Assembly: GCA_030454085.1 (NCBI GenBank)
Contig: JAKDJD010000014.1
Span: forward strand, 5,628-69,627
Length of the DNA stretch: 64,000 nt
Source: Kocuria sp.
GTDB taxonomy: Bacteria; Actinomycetota; Actinomycetes; Actinomycetales; Micrococcaceae
Reading direction: 5' to 3'
The notes under the pieces: generated by a model
The model's database searches: none
The model's input: the letters and a program-made list of their open reading frames with translations, nothing else
What the model was told of the DNA's origin: nothing
Translations under genes and position numbers: made by a program
In this document: positions 10,640 through 19,810 of the stretch, one piece after another
Layout: every line of letters starts with the position of its first letter
How positions within the stretch are numbered: the stretch's first letter is position 1

Positions 10640-11770
10640 CTAGTCCTGGAAGCGGTCGCGCAGGCGGGAGAAGAACCCGTGGCCGGTGTTCTGCAAGGTC
10701 TCGCCGACGGCGTCGTCCTCTCCACGCAGCTCGGCCAGGCGCTTCAGCAGATCGCGCTGTTCGTCGTTCAACTTGGACGGGGTCTCGACGTCGAAGTGCA
10801 CCACGACGTTGCCGCGGCCGGTGCCGCGCAGTTTGGTCACGCCCAGGTCCCGGAGGGTGGTGGTCTGGCCGGTCTGCGTGCCGGTCTTGACCGTGACATC
10901 CTGGGGGCCGTCGAAGGTCTCGAGGCTGATGGTCGTGCCAAGGGCGGCCGCGGTCATGGGTACCGTCATCGTCGCGTGCAGGTCGTCACCCTCGCGGGTG
11001 AAGGTTTCGTCCGGATTGACGCGCAGTTCGACGTAGAGGTCGCCATTCGGGCCGCCGCCCGTTCCGGCCTCGCCCTGGCCTCCGAGGCGGATGCGGGTGC
11101 CGGTCGCGACGCCCGCCGGAATCTTGAGAGTCAGGGGCTTGCGCTGGCGAACGCGTCCCTCGCCGTAGCACTCGGGGCAGGGATGCTTGATGACGGTTCC
11201 GAAACCGCGGCAGCTCGGGCATTCGGCCGTGGTGACCACGTTCCCCAGGATGGACTGGACCTGGCGCTGAATGTGCCCCTGGCCGTGGCAGACGTCGCAG
11301 GTCTCGGGCTCGGTCCCCTTCTCGGTACCTTGGCCCTCGCACAGCGTGCACGTCACGGCGGTGTCCACCGTGACCTCCTTCTCCGTCCCGAAGACGGCAT
11401 CGCGGAGGCTGACCCGAACGTTGATCAGTGCGTCCTGACCCTGACGGACCCTGCTCTCCGGTCCCCGAGCGCCGCCGGCACCCTGGAAGAAGGTCTCGAA
11501 GATGTCCGAGAATCCGAATCCGCTGCCCGGGAAGCCGCCACCGAATCCGGTGTTGTTTCCGTTCTCGTTTCCGGTTGCGTCGTAGACCCGTCTCTTGTCC
11601 GGGTCGGAGAGAATATCGTGGGCGTGTGAGACCCGCTTGAATTCCTCAGCGGCCTCCGGCGAGGGGTTCACATCCGGGTGGAGCGTTCTCGCCTTCTTGC
11701 GATACGCCTTTTTGATCTCTTCCGGGCTGGCGTCTCTCGAGACGCCGAGGGTCTGGTAGTGGTCGCTCAC
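10640..11770 (-). CDS. dnaJ: Chaperone protein DnaJ
   Basis: DnaJ is the Hsp40 co-chaperone that delivers unfolded clients to DnaK and stimulates its ATPase. The 376-aa protein has an N-terminal J domain with HPD at 31-33 and a Gly/Phe-rich stretch after it. Four zinc-binding repeats follow ([32 protein letters not shown]), then the C-terminal substrate domains. The GTG at 11770 is chosen because AGGAAG sits 4-5 nt upstream and SDHYQTLGV is the standard N-terminus. It follows hrcA by 66 nt. dnaK and grpE are not here, so this is the second, HrcA-linked dnaJ copy typical of Actinobacteria. Confidence 0.95.
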   Translation of the reverse strand: MSDHYQTLGVSRDASPEEIKKAYRKKARTLHPDVNPSPEAAEEFKRVSHAHDILSDPDKRRVYDATGNENGNNTGFGGGFPGSGFGFSDIFETFFQGAGGARGPESRVRQGQDALINVRVSLRDAVFGTEKEVTVDTAVTCTLCEGQGTEKGTEPETCDVCHGQGHIQRQVQSILGNVVTTAECPSCRGFGTVIKHPCPECYGEGRVRQRKPLTLKIPAGVATGTRIRLGGQGEAGTGGGPNGDLYVELRVNPDETFTREGDDLHATMTVPMTAAALGTTISLETFDGPQDVTVKTGTQTGQTTTLRDLGVTKLRGTGRGNVVVHFDVETPSKLNDEQRDLLKRLAELRGEDDAVGETLQNTGHGFFSRLRDRFQD

Positions 11771-11836
11771 TGAACTTCCTTGATCTGCGGTAGGCACCGC
11801 GTGGGTTCCAATTCGTCAACGGCTGTGCGTGCCGAT

Positions 11837-12850
11837 TTATTCGTGCAGGATGCGGGAGAGGTACCGCGCAACGGCCCTCACCGAGGACATCGTCCCCGGA
11901 TAATCCATACGAGTCGGTCCGACGACGCCCAATTTCGAGGCAAGTTGCGGCCCGTACCCGGTGGCCACCACCGACGCGTCCGACAACGGGCTTTCCACGT
12001 TTTCCCTCCCGATCCTCACGGAGACGCCGCGGGCGTCCTCGTCGATCTCGGAGAGCAACCGCAACATCACGACCTGTTCTTCCAGGACGTCGAGGATCGG
12101 GGCAATGTTGCGATTGAAATCGTCGGTGGATTCGGCCAGATAGGAGGTCCCGGCCATGAGCAGCCTCTCCTCCTGTTCGTTCCGACCCAGGATAGTCACC
12201 ATTCCGACCAGGATCGCGGCGGATTTCTGGTGCATCGGCTCACATCTGGTCACGGCCGGGACCAGTGCCTCCTCGAGCTCCCCCACGGGTTGGTTCAGAA
12301 TCGCGTCGAGGAAGTGCGCGCGCATGGTCTTGAGCGTTTCCTCGGTCAGCTCCTCCGGGACCTCGACCACACGCTGCCCGACTCCCCCGCGAGTGGTGAT
12401 CATCACGACGAGGACGAATTTCGGAGCCATGGTCACCAGCTCCAGGTGAAGAACGCGGGCGCCGGTCCTGGTCGGATACTGGACGAGAGCAACTTGGCGG
12501 GTCAACTGCGACAACAGCCTGACCGTCTTCTCCATCATCTGGTCGACGTCGTCAGAGGAGTCCAGGAAACTCGAGATCGCGCGACGTTCCGCCACGGACA
12601 GCGGCTTGACCGAGGCGATCTGGTCCACGAAAGCCCGGTATCCCTTGTCGGTGGGGATTCTTCCCGCGCTGGCGTGGGGGGCCATGATCATGCCCGCTTC
12701 TTCCAGGGCTCCCATGTCATTGCGAACGGTAGCGCTGGAGACGCCGAGCTGATGCCGATCGATCAACGCTTTGGATCCGACGGGCTCCCGCGAATGGACG
12801 TAGTCCTCGACGATCGCGCTCAGGACGTCGAGCCGGCGCGGCTGATTCAC
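11837..12850 (-). CDS. hrcA: Heat-inducible transcription repressor HrcA
   Basis: HrcA represses class I heat-shock genes by binding the CIRCE operator, with GroEL-dependent folding as the stress sensor. The 337-aa protein begins with a winged-helix domain (QPRRLDVLSAIVEDYVHSREPVGSK, with the recognition region GVSSATVRNDMGALE). A GAF-like and a dimerisation region follow. The GTG at 12850 follows AGAGGG and gives the usual N-terminus; an ATG 23 codons upstream falls inside the operator and is unlikely. A CIRCE element lies 53 nt upstream, so hrcA and dnaJ are autoregulated. Confidence 0.94.
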   Translation of the reverse strand: MNQPRRLDVLSAIVEDYVHSREPVGSKALIDRHQLGVSSATVRNDMGALEEAGMIMAPHASAGRIPTDKGYRAFVDQIASVKPLSVAERRAISSFLDSSDDVDQMMEKTVRLLSQLTRQVALVQYPTRTGARVLHLELVTMAPKFVLVVMITTRGGVGQRVVEVPEELTEETLKTMRAHFLDAILNQPVGELEEALVPAVTRCEPMHQKSAAILVGMVTILGRNEQEERLLMAGTSYLAESTDDFNRNIAPILDVLEEQVVMLRLLSEIDEDARGVSVRIGRENVESPLSDASVVATGYGPQLASKLGVVGPTRMDYPGTMSSVRAVARYLSRILHE

Positions 12851-12903
12851 GGTCCCTCTCCCTACTGGCTCGTCCTGGTCATGGTCTCGGAGAACCACCT
12901 GCA

Positions 12904-12930
12904 CTGGCACTCTCCTCATTCGACTGCTAA
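12904..12930. promoter_or_regulatory. CIRCE operator (HrcA binding site)
   Basis: The inverted repeat has arms CTGGCACTC (12904-12912) and GACTGCTAA (12922-12930) with a 9-nt spacer. The consensus is TTAGCACTC-N9-GAGTGCTAA: the left arm matches 7 of 9 and the right arm 8 of 9, with the exact spacing. It sits directly upstream of hrcA. The sequence match and position are seen; HrcA binding is inferred from the family. Confidence 0.9.
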
Positions 12931-13053
12931 GTCTACGCCGCGAGGCCGCCGTCGGAAAACGCTGCCGACGTGCTCAGCTCTCGGCGGAGCGACTATATTG
13001 GCGTCGGTACCGATGTCCTCGATCCAGGATCGTCATCACACAAGGAGAAGCGT

Positions 13054-13917
13054 ATGGACCGCTACGGATGGGGGCCCCAGGACCTCGGCAGTGCGGGGCT
13101 GAATCGCCGGCCCCCTGAGCCACGAGATCTCGAGGTCAGGCAGGGAATGGTCATCGAAGAGGTCCAGTCCGGGTGGGTCGGTGCGGCAGTATCCCTGCAG
13201 TCCGTCGGCGGTCAGCGCATCGTCGGTCTCGAGGACCGCCACGGGGCCGTGCGGTCCTTTCCCCTGGGTCACGGCTTCCTGTACGAAGGCGAGCCCGTGC
13301 GTCTGGTGGTTCCGCGGCACAAGAAGACGGCGACGCCGGAGCGCACCCGGTCCGGTTCGGTGGCGGTGCCCGGGGCCAAAGCCCGCACGGCACGGGCTTC
13401 CCGCATGCTGGTCGAGGGACTCCACGACGCCGAGCTGATCGAGAAGGTCTGGGGAGACGATCTCAGGATCGAAGGCATCGTCGTCGAGCCCATGCACGGC
13501 CTGGACCATGTCGAAGAAATCATCGAAGAGTTCGCGCCCTCCCCTCAGAGACGCCTCGGTATCCTGGCCGACCATTTGGTCGAGGGAAGCAAGGAGTCGC
13601 GGTTGGCCGACCAAGCAATGAAGCTGGCCGGGGCCCCGGGGAATGTGCTGTTCGTGGGACATCCCTACGTGGACGTGTGGGAATCCGTCAAGCCCAAAGC
13701 GGTGGGCCTGCGCGAGTGGCCCTCCGTGCCTCGCGGCGAAGACTGGAAGACCGGGATTCTGCGTCGCATCGGTTGGCCCCACGAGACACCCGCACAGCGT
13801 GCCAGAGCGTGGAAGAAGATCCTCGCGAGCGTGAACACGTACGCCGACCTCGACCCGGGGATCCTGGGGCCGGTCGAGCACATGATCGACTTCCTGACGG
13901 CCGCGCCCGAGCAATGA
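13054..13917 (+). CDS. DUF3097 family protein
   Basis: This is a 287-aa soluble protein of a family found in Actinobacteria and often located beside hrcA-dnaJ and hemW, as here. The start has AAGGAG 6 nt upstream of the ATG. The middle reads MLVEGLHDAELIEKVWGDD, in which the acidic EG..DAELIEK segment followed by a hydrophobic strand recalls the first motif of TOPRIM domains; GILADHLVEGSKE later could be the second acidic motif. That similarity is my inference, and no biochemical role is known to me. It is transcribed away from hrcA. Confidence 0.8.
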   Translation: MDRYGWGPQDLGSAGLNRRPPEPRDLEVRQGMVIEEVQSGWVGAAVSLQSVGGQRIVGLEDRHGAVRSFPLGHGFLYEGEPVRLVVPRHKKTATPERTRSGSVAVPGAKARTARASRMLVEGLHDAELIEKVWGDDLRIEGIVVEPMHGLDHVEEIIEEFAPSPQRRLGILADHLVEGSKESRLADQAMKLAGAPGNVLFVGHPYVDVWESVKPKAVGLREWPSVPRGEDWKTGILRRIGWPHETPAQRARAWKKILASVNTYADLDPGILGPVEHMIDFLTAAPEQ

Positions 13918-13999
13918 GGCACCGAGGACCTCTTGGCCCGGCGACAACTTCCGTGACATTGTTTGGTTGAATGCGTCCCCGTTTGTGGCGACCAGCCGG

Positions 14000-14016
14000 T
14001 AATATTTGAGTGCGTG
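14000..14016 (+). promoter_or_regulatory. -10 element of a probable leaderless promoter
   Basis: TAATAT (14000-14005) is followed, after 8 nt, by GTG at 14014-14016 in the frame of the DUF4870 gene. This is the expected distance from a -10 box to the transcription start, so transcript and coding sequence may begin at the same base. No convincing -35 box is seen. Confidence 0.55.
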
Positions 14017-14475
14017 TCCGTGACACGCACGTATCTGCCCGAAAGACAAGGCGAGGTTTTGACGATCACTTCCACTGATAAGAAGCCACCGTTCGAGGGT
14101 GTGTCCGCGAACCCGGAGCCCCTGAGCGTCAAGGACGACCGCTCGATGGCCACGATGGCACATTTCGGCGGTGTCATCGGGTGCATTCCTGCCGCCATCA
14201 TTTATTCGACGTTGCGCACCCGCGGCCGCTTCACGGCCCAGGAAGCGCGCGAGGCATTGAATTTCACGTTGCTGCCGTCCGTGATCATCGTTGTCAGTAT
14301 CGCGCTGTCGGTGGTACCCGGCATCGGCTGGATCTTCGGCCTGATCGCCGCGCTCGTCTGGGTCTACCTCGCCGTGTTCTCGCTCATTGGGGGCATCAGG
14401 GTCAACAGGGGAAACCCCTACCAGTACAAGTACAACACGCGCACTTTCGACTGGTTCTCGCGCCGCCGGCGCTGA
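14014..14475 (+). CDS. DUF4870 domain-containing membrane protein
   Basis: This is a small integral membrane protein (153 aa from the chosen start) of the DUF4870 family, function unknown. A polar N-terminus of about 45 residues leads into MATMAHFGGVIGCIPAAII, then two long hydrophobic stretches (about 95-115 and 115-135), ending in a basic Arg-rich tail. The amphipathic RGRFTAQEAREALNFT between the segments is typical of the family. The start is uncertain. GTG 14014 fits a leaderless promoter; TTG 14059 has a purine-rich GCGAGG too close to it. It is convergent with hemW, with a hairpin between them. Confidence 0.78.
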   Translation: MSVTRTYLPERQGEVLTITSTDKKPPFEGVSANPEPLSVKDDRSMATMAHFGGVIGCIPAAIIYSTLRTRGRFTAQEAREALNFTLLPSVIIVVSIALSVVPGIGWIFGLIAALVWVYLAVFSLIGGIRVNRGNPYQYKYNTRTFDWFSRRRR

Positions 14476-14477
14476 TA

Positions 14478-14506
14478 GGTCGGTACCCCACCGGGGCACC
14501 GAGACC
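14478..14506. terminator. Bidirectional hairpin between DUF4870 gene and hemW
   Basis: The imperfect inverted repeat GGTCGGTACCCC / GGGGCACCGAGACC fills the gap between two convergent genes. It could end transcription from both sides. It is followed by CTTTC on the plus strand rather than a U-run. Confidence 0.6.
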
Positions 14507-14508
14507 TT

Positions 14509-15735
14509 TCATGCCGTGAGTTCTCGGACCACGGCGTCGCCCAACAGTCGACCCTCGAGGGTGAGACGCACGACGTCGTCATCGAGCGCCTGCGGATCGA
14601 TCAGGCCCTGTTGTGCAAGCCAAGGCGTCCTGCTTCTTCCCTCAGCTCTGAGTCGGCCCAGGGGCAGACCGTCCCGAATCCTTGCGGCCAGCATGACGTC
14701 CTCCATGTAGCGCGTGTCCTCGTCGAGAATTTCTCGGGCCGCCGCCGGCGAGGACCGATCACGCAGACGTTGCGCGTACGGCAAGGGATGTTTGACATTC
14801 CACCAACGGGTCCCGTTGACGTGGGAGTGAGCGCCCGGCCCGATGCCCCACCAGTCCTGGTTGTGCCAGTACGCGAGGTTGTGGGCGGAACGCTTCTCCA
14901 CTGACGCAGCCCAATTCGATACCTCGTACCAGCCGTAACCGGCGTCCTCGAACAAACGGCTGGCCATGAGGTACATGTCGGCCTGCTGGTCGTCGTCGAC
15001 CGGGGTGTGGATGCCACGGGCTATCTGTGCGGCCAGCTTTGTCCCAGGCTCCACGATGAGCGAATAAGCGGAAATGTGGTCCGGCTGGTAACTGATCGCC
15101 GCTTCGACCGACTTCTGCCATTCGTCGAGGGTCTCGCCCGGGGCACCAGAAATCAGGTCCACGGAGACTTCGAGGCCGATCTCACGGGCCCAACCGACGA
15201 CCTTGGGCACGTTCGCCGGCTCGTGGGTTCGTTCCAGGACTTCGAGGACGCGGGGAACGGCCGACTGCATCCCGAAGGAGACTCTGGTGAACCCCGCTTC
15301 CTTGAGCGCGACGAGATCCTCGCGCTCCACCGAGTCCGGGTTGGCCTCCGTGGTCACCTCAGCGCCTGGTTCCAGTCCGAAGATGTCGATGGCCGTGCCG
15401 AGGATTCGTACCAGGTCGTCGGTGGGAATCCGTGTGGGCGTGCCTCCTCCGAAAAAGACCGAGTGAAGCGGCCGAGCCGGCAAGCCGGAGTCCTTGAGCA
15501 CGTTCTCGGCGAAGCGCAACTCCGCGAGAGCATCCCTCACGTAGGTGAGTCGACCGACGTCGTCGCCGAAATCCTCCTTGGCGTACGTGTTGAAGTCGCA
15601 GTATCCGCAGCGGACGGAACAGTAGGGCACATGGACGTACAGACTGAGGGTCCGGTCTTCCGCACCGTCCAGTACGGATGCCGGCAACCGCCCGTCGCGG
15701 GGTGCGGGGTCTCCCGTTGGTTGGGCCGGGCTCAC
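14509..15735 (-). CDS. hemW: Radical SAM heme chaperone HemW (coproporphyrinogen III oxidase-like)
   Basis: HemW proteins bind heme and are thought to deliver it to respiratory enzymes; older annotations call them oxygen-independent coproporphyrinogen III oxidase. The 408-aa protein has the radical SAM cluster motif CSVRCGYC near residue 40 in VHVPYC, the FGGGTPT motif, and the C-terminal HemN domain. The GTG start at 15735 overlaps the lepA stop as GTGA and gives an N-terminus rich in Pro and Asp (GDPAPRDG) before the barrel. A longer frame into lepA is not HemW-like. The cluster lacks the extra N-terminal Cys region of true HemN, which favours HemW. Confidence 0.92.
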   Translation of the reverse strand: MSPAQPTGDPAPRDGRLPASVLDGAEDRTLSLYVHVPYCSVRCGYCDFNTYAKEDFGDDVGRLTYVRDALAELRFAENVLKDSGLPARPLHSVFFGGGTPTRIPTDDLVRILGTAIDIFGLEPGAEVTTEANPDSVEREDLVALKEAGFTRVSFGMQSAVPRVLEVLERTHEPANVPKVVGWAREIGLEVSVDLISGAPGETLDEWQKSVEAAISYQPDHISAYSLIVEPGTKLAAQIARGIHTPVDDDQQADMYLMASRLFEDAGYGWYEVSNWAASVEKRSAHNLAYWHNQDWWGIGPGAHSHVNGTRWWNVKHPLPYAQRLRDRSSPAAAREILDEDTRYMEDVMLAARIRDGLPLGRLRAEGRSRTPWLAQQGLIDPQALDDDVVRLTLEGRLLGDAVVRELTA

Positions 15736-17588
15736 TTCTTCGCTTTGTCCTTGGTCTCCTCCGAGGAGCTCAGCGCGGCCACGAACGCTTCCTGGGGCAC
15801 ATCGACCCGGCCGATCGTCTTCATCCGCTTCTTGCCCTCCTTCTGCTTCTCCAGGAGTTTGCGCTTGCGGGAGATGTCGCCGCCATAGCACTTGGACAAG
15901 ACGTCCTTGCGGATGGCCCGGATGTTCTCGCGTGCAATGATGCGGGATCCGATGGCCGCCTGGATCGGGACCTCAAATTGCTGCCGAGGAATAAGTTCCT
16001 TGAGCTTCGAGGCCATGGAGGTGCCGTAGGCGTACGCCTTGTCCCGGTGCGTGACCGCCGAGAAAGCGTCCACGCGTTCTCCCTGTAGGAGGATGTCGAC
16101 CTTGACGAGGTCCGATTCCTGCTGTCCGTCGAGCTTCCAATCCAGGGAGGCGTAGCCGCGGGTCCTGGACTTGAGCTGATCGAAGAAATCGAACACGATC
16201 TCCGCCAGCGGAAGCCGATACCGCAGTTCCACGCGTTCCTGGGAAAGATAATCCATGCCGCCGATCTGACCGCGACGGGACTGGCACAGTTCCATGATGG
16301 CTCCGATGAATTCGCTGGGGGCGATGATCGTGATGGCCACCATCGGTTCGGCGATGGTTTCGAGTTTGCCCTCGGGGAATTCACTGGGGCTCGTGACCCG
16401 CATGGAGGAACCGTCCTCGGCCACGACGTCGTAAATGACGTTCGGAGCAGTAGAAATGAGGTCGAGGTTGAACTCCCTCTCCAACCGTTCGCGCACGATC
16501 TCCAGGTGGAGCAGACCCAGAAAACCGCAACGGAACCCGAACCCGAGCGCACCGGAGGTCTCAGGCTCGTACATGAGAGCGGCGTCGTTGAGCTTGAGCT
16601 TGTCCAAAGCATCACGCAGCACCGGGTAGTCGGACCCATCGATCGGGAACAGCCCCGAGAACACCATAGGTTTGGGATCCTCGTAGCCTCCGAGCGGTGC
16701 ATCGGCCGGCTTCCTTCCGTCCGTGACGGTGTCCCCGACTCGGGACTGGCGGACGTCCTTCACTCCCGTGATGAGGTACCCGACCTCTCCCACACCGAGG
16801 CCGTCCGTGGCCTTCGGCTCGGGAGATATCACGCCGATCTCCAGAAGTTCGTGCTCGGCCCCCGTGGACATCATGGCGATCCGTTGCCTCGGGTTCAGCT
16901 TGCCGTCGACCACGCGAACGTAGGTCACCACACCGCGGTAGGAGTCATACACGGAGTCGAAGATCATCGCTCGGGCCGGGGCCTCCGGGTCGCCTTCGGG
17001 GGCGGGAATCTCACGAACGATTCGGTCCAGGAGTTCCTCCACGCCTTCACCGGTCTTGCCCGAGACCCGCAGGACGTCCTCGGGCTCGCCGCCGATGAGG
17101 TTGGCGATTTCTTCTGCGTATTTGTCCGGCTGGGCCGCCGGCAGGTCGATCTTGTTCAGCACGGGAATGATGACCAGATCGCTCTCCATGGCCAGGTACA
17201 GATTGGCCAACGTCTGGGCCTCGATTCCCTGAGCGGCGTCCACCAGAAGGAGAGCGCCTTCGCATGCGTCAAGGGAGCGGGACACCTCGTAGGTGAAGTC
17301 CACGTGGCCTGGCGTGTCGATCATGTTCAAGGCGTAGGAGGTCCCGTCGACCTCCCAGGGCATGCGCACCGCCTGCGACTTGATGGTGATGCCGCGTTCG
17401 CGCTCGATGTCCATGCGGTCCAGGTACTGTGCCTTCATTTCCCGCGGGGTCAGCACACCGGTGGCCTGGAGCATCCTGTCGGCGAGGGTCGACTTGCCGT
17501 GGTCGATGTGGGCGATGATGCAGAAGTTGCGCAGAATCGCCGGATCGGTTGCGGCGGGCCGTGGGGCCTGACTCGCCTGAGGTGCCAC
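15732..17588 (-). CDS. lepA: Elongation factor 4 (LepA)
   Basis: LepA/EF4 is a ribosome-binding GTPase that affects translation elongation and 30S maturation. The 618-aa protein shows GTPase motifs [17 protein letters not shown] and NKID, then the EF-G-like domains and the LepA-specific C-terminal domain with [22 protein letters not shown] at the end. The GTG start has AAAGGA 8 nt upstream. It is translationally coupled to hemW. The length is slightly above the usual 600 aa because of short N- and C-terminal extensions. Confidence 0.96.
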   Translation of the reverse strand: MAPQASQAPRPAATDPAILRNFCIIAHIDHGKSTLADRMLQATGVLTPREMKAQYLDRMDIERERGITIKSQAVRMPWEVDGTSYALNMIDTPGHVDFTYEVSRSLDACEGALLLVDAAQGIEAQTLANLYLAMESDLVIIPVLNKIDLPAAQPDKYAEEIANLIGGEPEDVLRVSGKTGEGVEELLDRIVREIPAPEGDPEAPARAMIFDSVYDSYRGVVTYVRVVDGKLNPRQRIAMMSTGAEHELLEIGVISPEPKATDGLGVGEVGYLITGVKDVRQSRVGDTVTDGRKPADAPLGGYEDPKPMVFSGLFPIDGSDYPVLRDALDKLKLNDAALMYEPETSGALGFGFRCGFLGLLHLEIVRERLEREFNLDLISTAPNVIYDVVAEDGSSMRVTSPSEFPEGKLETIAEPMVAITIIAPSEFIGAIMELCQSRRGQIGGMDYLSQERVELRYRLPLAEIVFDFFDQLKSRTRGYASLDWKLDGQQESDLVKVDILLQGERVDAFSAVTHRDKAYAYGTSMASKLKELIPRQQFEVPIQAAIGSRIIARENIRAIRKDVLSKCYGGDISRKRKLLEKQKEGKKRMKTIGRVDVPQEAFVAALSSSEETKDKAKK

Positions 17589-17689
17589 GGATGTTTTCCT
17601 TTCCTGGATGGACGCACACGGGTGCAGATTGCTTCCCAGTTTCCCATGTTTTCGCGTGGGGTGCGAAGTTCTGCCCTAAGCTTGATGGC

Positions 17690-18220
17690 ATGAATGTCGA
17701 CGCGAACACGATCAGCCGCATTTTCAGGCTGACCAGGAAGGTCTTTCGTCAGGTCAGGAAGGCGCAGGGCACATCGGGACGACCCGGCCGCAACGGTAGT
17801 CCGCGGCCTGCGCAACGGGGGGCCGCACAGGGATACGACGGCGATTACACGGGTCGAGTCACCGCGACCTACTCCCCCAATCCGGACGGTCGCCCCGACC
17901 CGGGAGAGATCGTGTGGACGTGGGTTCCCTTCGAAGAGGACTACTCGAAGGGCAAGGACCGGCCCGTGCTGCTCGTCGGTCGTGACGGCGACAACCTCCT
18001 TGCCGTGATGCTGACGAGCAAGGATCACAACAACCCGACCCAGCACGATGACCGCTACATGGACATCGGAACCGGCCCTTGGGACCGCCAGGGTCGGCCC
18101 TCGGAGGTCAACGTGGACCGGGTCATCCGGGTCAAGGCCGAGAACGTCCGTCGCGAGGGCGCGACCCTCGACCGTCGGCGATTCGACGACGTCGTTGGGC
18201 GGCTGAATTCCCGCCGATAG
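17690..18220 (+). CDS. PemK/MazF-like family protein (orphan)
   Basis: This 176-aa protein has a C-terminal PemK/MazF-type beta barrel: PGEIVWTWVPFEED, KDRPVLLVGRDGD, LLAVMLTSKDH and a closing SEVNVDRVIRVKAENV. MazF toxins are sequence-specific mRNA endoribonucleases. An N-terminal basic region of about 60 residues (RKVFRQVRKAQ, Arg/Gly-rich) is extra, since classic MazF is about 110 aa. No antitoxin gene lies beside it, and it sits between lepA and rpsT, a conserved place for this family in Micrococcaceae, so it may have a housekeeping role rather than act as a toxin. A TAAGCT box (17677-17682) lies 7 nt before the ATG, suggesting a leaderless transcript. Confidence 0.8.
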   Translation: MNVDANTISRIFRLTRKVFRQVRKAQGTSGRPGRNGSPRPAQRGAAQGYDGDYTGRVTATYSPNPDGRPDPGEIVWTWVPFEEDYSKGKDRPVLLVGRDGDNLLAVMLTSKDHNNPTQHDDRYMDIGTGPWDRQGRPSEVNVDRVIRVKAENVRREGATLDRRRFDDVVGRLNSRR

Positions 18221-18440
18221 CGTGCGGGGCGAAGACTCTGAGCGAAGCTCGCGAGGTGGCATATGTCATCGCGTGTCCACTCTGGCCCGGTCCGCGGGCC
18301 TCTGATAAACTCGGTAGCTGTGTGTCCGATGGTCATCGGGCACTGCGGGCCGGATTGCCATAGGCATCCCCACGCCGCTCAGTCAAGATCCGGCTCGTTT
18401 GCCCTCACTGACCTATTAGACAAAAACAGAAAGTTTTTAA

Positions 18441-18704
18441 GTGGCTAACATCAAGTCTCAGAAAAAGCGCGTCCTGACCAACGAGAAGGCACGCCTCCGC
18501 AACAACGCCTACAAGTCGGAGTTGCGGACTGCCGTTCGCAAGGTCAACACCGCTGTGCAGGCCGGCAACAAGGAAGAAGCCGATCAGGCTCTTCGTCTTG
18601 CCAACAAGAAGTTCGACAAGGCTGTGAGCAAGGGTGTTCTGCACAAGAACAACGCTGCGAACAAGAAGTCGGGCCTCAGCAAGCGGGTCAACGCTCTGTC
18701 TTAG
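18441..18704 (+). CDS. rpsT: 30S ribosomal protein S20
   Basis: S20 is a primary 16S rRNA-binding protein of the small subunit. The 87-aa basic protein begins [17 protein letters not shown], the family hallmark, and is full length. It uses a GTG start with no strong ribosome site, which fits the known poor-start autogenous control of rpsT in other bacteria. The 220 nt before it carry a GATAAACT box (18304-18311) that could be the -10 of its promoter, giving a leader of over 100 nt; no clear conserved RNA structure was recognised there. It lies head-on to holA, with a terminator between. Confidence 0.97.
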   Translation: MANIKSQKKRVLTNEKARLRNNAYKSELRTAVRKVNTAVQAGNKEEADQALRLANKKFDKAVSKGVLHKNNAANKKSGLSKRVNALS

Positions 18705-18726
18705 TCTCCAGCTAGAGAAGTGAGCC

Positions 18727-18758
18727 GAAGGGCCCCTCCGTTCTCGGAGGGGCCCTTC
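18727..18758. terminator. Bidirectional terminator between rpsT and holA
   Basis: A perfect 14-bp stem, GAAGGGCCCCTCCG and its complement, with a TTCT loop, lies between two convergent genes. It is followed by GTTGTCTC on the plus strand. This is one of the clearest terminators in the window. Confidence 0.92.
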
Positions 18759-18799
18759 GTTGTCTCATGCAGCGTTCGCCGGATCCTCTCGATCCGGCC

Positions 18800-19810
18800 C
18801 TACCTGCGGGATCCTGCGGTGGAAAGATTCAGGACCGCACGTTCCAAGGCATAGACGGGGTCCTGTGCCTCTCCTTTAACCTGGGCGTCGGCCGTGGCGA
18901 GACTGCGGATGACGTGGCTCAGTGACTCGGAACTGAACCTCCTCGCGTCCCGTTGGGCCTGTTCGACCTGCCACGGGGCCATGCCCAACGATTTCGCCAG
19001 AGAATTCGGGCTCTCCCGCCTCCCGTGCACCTGGGCGATGTGCCTGACTCGCGCCGCGAGGGCCCCGACCAGCGGAACGGGGTCTACCCCGGAGTCCAGG
19101 GCCTGCCTCAGCGCCCGCAGCGCGAATCCGCTATTGCCGCCGACCGCGGCGTCTGCGACCTTGAACGCGGTGACCTCGACTCGTCCGCCGTAGTACTTTT
19201 CGACAATCTGGTCGGTGATCGTGGCTGGCCCGTCGGCGATCAGCTGGTGACATGCGGCTGCAAGTTCGGAGACGTCGCTCCCGGCGGCAGCGATCAGCAT
19301 GCGGGCGGCATCCGGTTCGATGCGTCTCTGTTCGACCCGGAATGTTTGGTGAACGAAGTCGGTCTTGTCCCGGTCCGTTTTGAGGGGCTTGCACTCGACC
19401 ACCTGATGTCCCTGCTTTTTCACGGAGTCGATGAGCCTCTTGCCGCGATTTCCGCCGCCGTGGTGCAGGATCACGACAGATTCCGGATCCGAGGACTCGA
19501 CGTACGGGACGGCCTCCGCCAGGAAATCGTCATTCATTTTTTCGACCTCGGAGACTACGACCACCCGTGCGTCTCCGAACAAGGACGGGCTGGTGGCCAT
19601 CGCCAACGCGCCTGACGAGTAGTCCTTGGCCGACATCTCGTGAACTTCCACGTCACCACGCGATTCTCGGACCTCGGCCACGACGCGCCGCCGCGCTTGG
19701 GCCGCGAAATACTCCTCGGGGCCGTAGAGCAGGATCACGGGCCCGGGTTGGACGTCCCGCCACGTGGGTCCCGTGGATTCACGATTGCTTCGGCGAGGTG
19801 GCACTGGCAT
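18800..19810 (-). CDS. holA: DNA polymerase III subunit delta
   Basis: HolA is the delta subunit of the clamp loader; it opens the sliding clamp for loading at primer-template junctions. The protein is about 336 aa. The N-terminal AAA+ domain opens with PVILLYGPEEYFAAQA, and the middle has the characteristic RVVVVSEVEKMND and VVILHHGGGNRGKRLID. The C-terminal part has FALRALRQALDSGVDPVPLVGALAARVRH. The ATG at 19810 abuts a GGAG; a GTG at 19804 has that GGAG 6 nt upstream and may be the true start. Its start overlaps the end of comEC by about 30 nt, so comEA-comEC-holA form one operon. Confidence 0.93.
   Translation of the reverse strand: MPVPPRRSNRESTGPTWRDVQPGPVILLYGPEEYFAAQARRRVVAEVRESRGDVEVHEMSAKDYSSGALAMATSPSLFGDARVVVVSEVEKMNDDFLAEAVPYVESSDPESVVILHHGGGNRGKRLIDSVKKQGHQVVECKPLKTDRDKTDFVHQTFRVEQRRIEPDAARMLIAAAGSDVSELAAACHQLIADGPATITDQIVEKYYGGRVEVTAFKVADAAVGGNSGFALRALRQALDSGVDPVPLVGALAARVRHIAQVHGRRESPNSLAKSLGMAPWQVEQAQRDARRFSSESLSHVIRSLATADAQVKGEAQDPVYALERAVLNLSTAGSRR

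Noticed and set aside
18221..18440. S20 autoregulatory leader RNA
   Set aside because: Only short imperfect stems are visible, with no known consensus; kept as a note in the rpsT entry.
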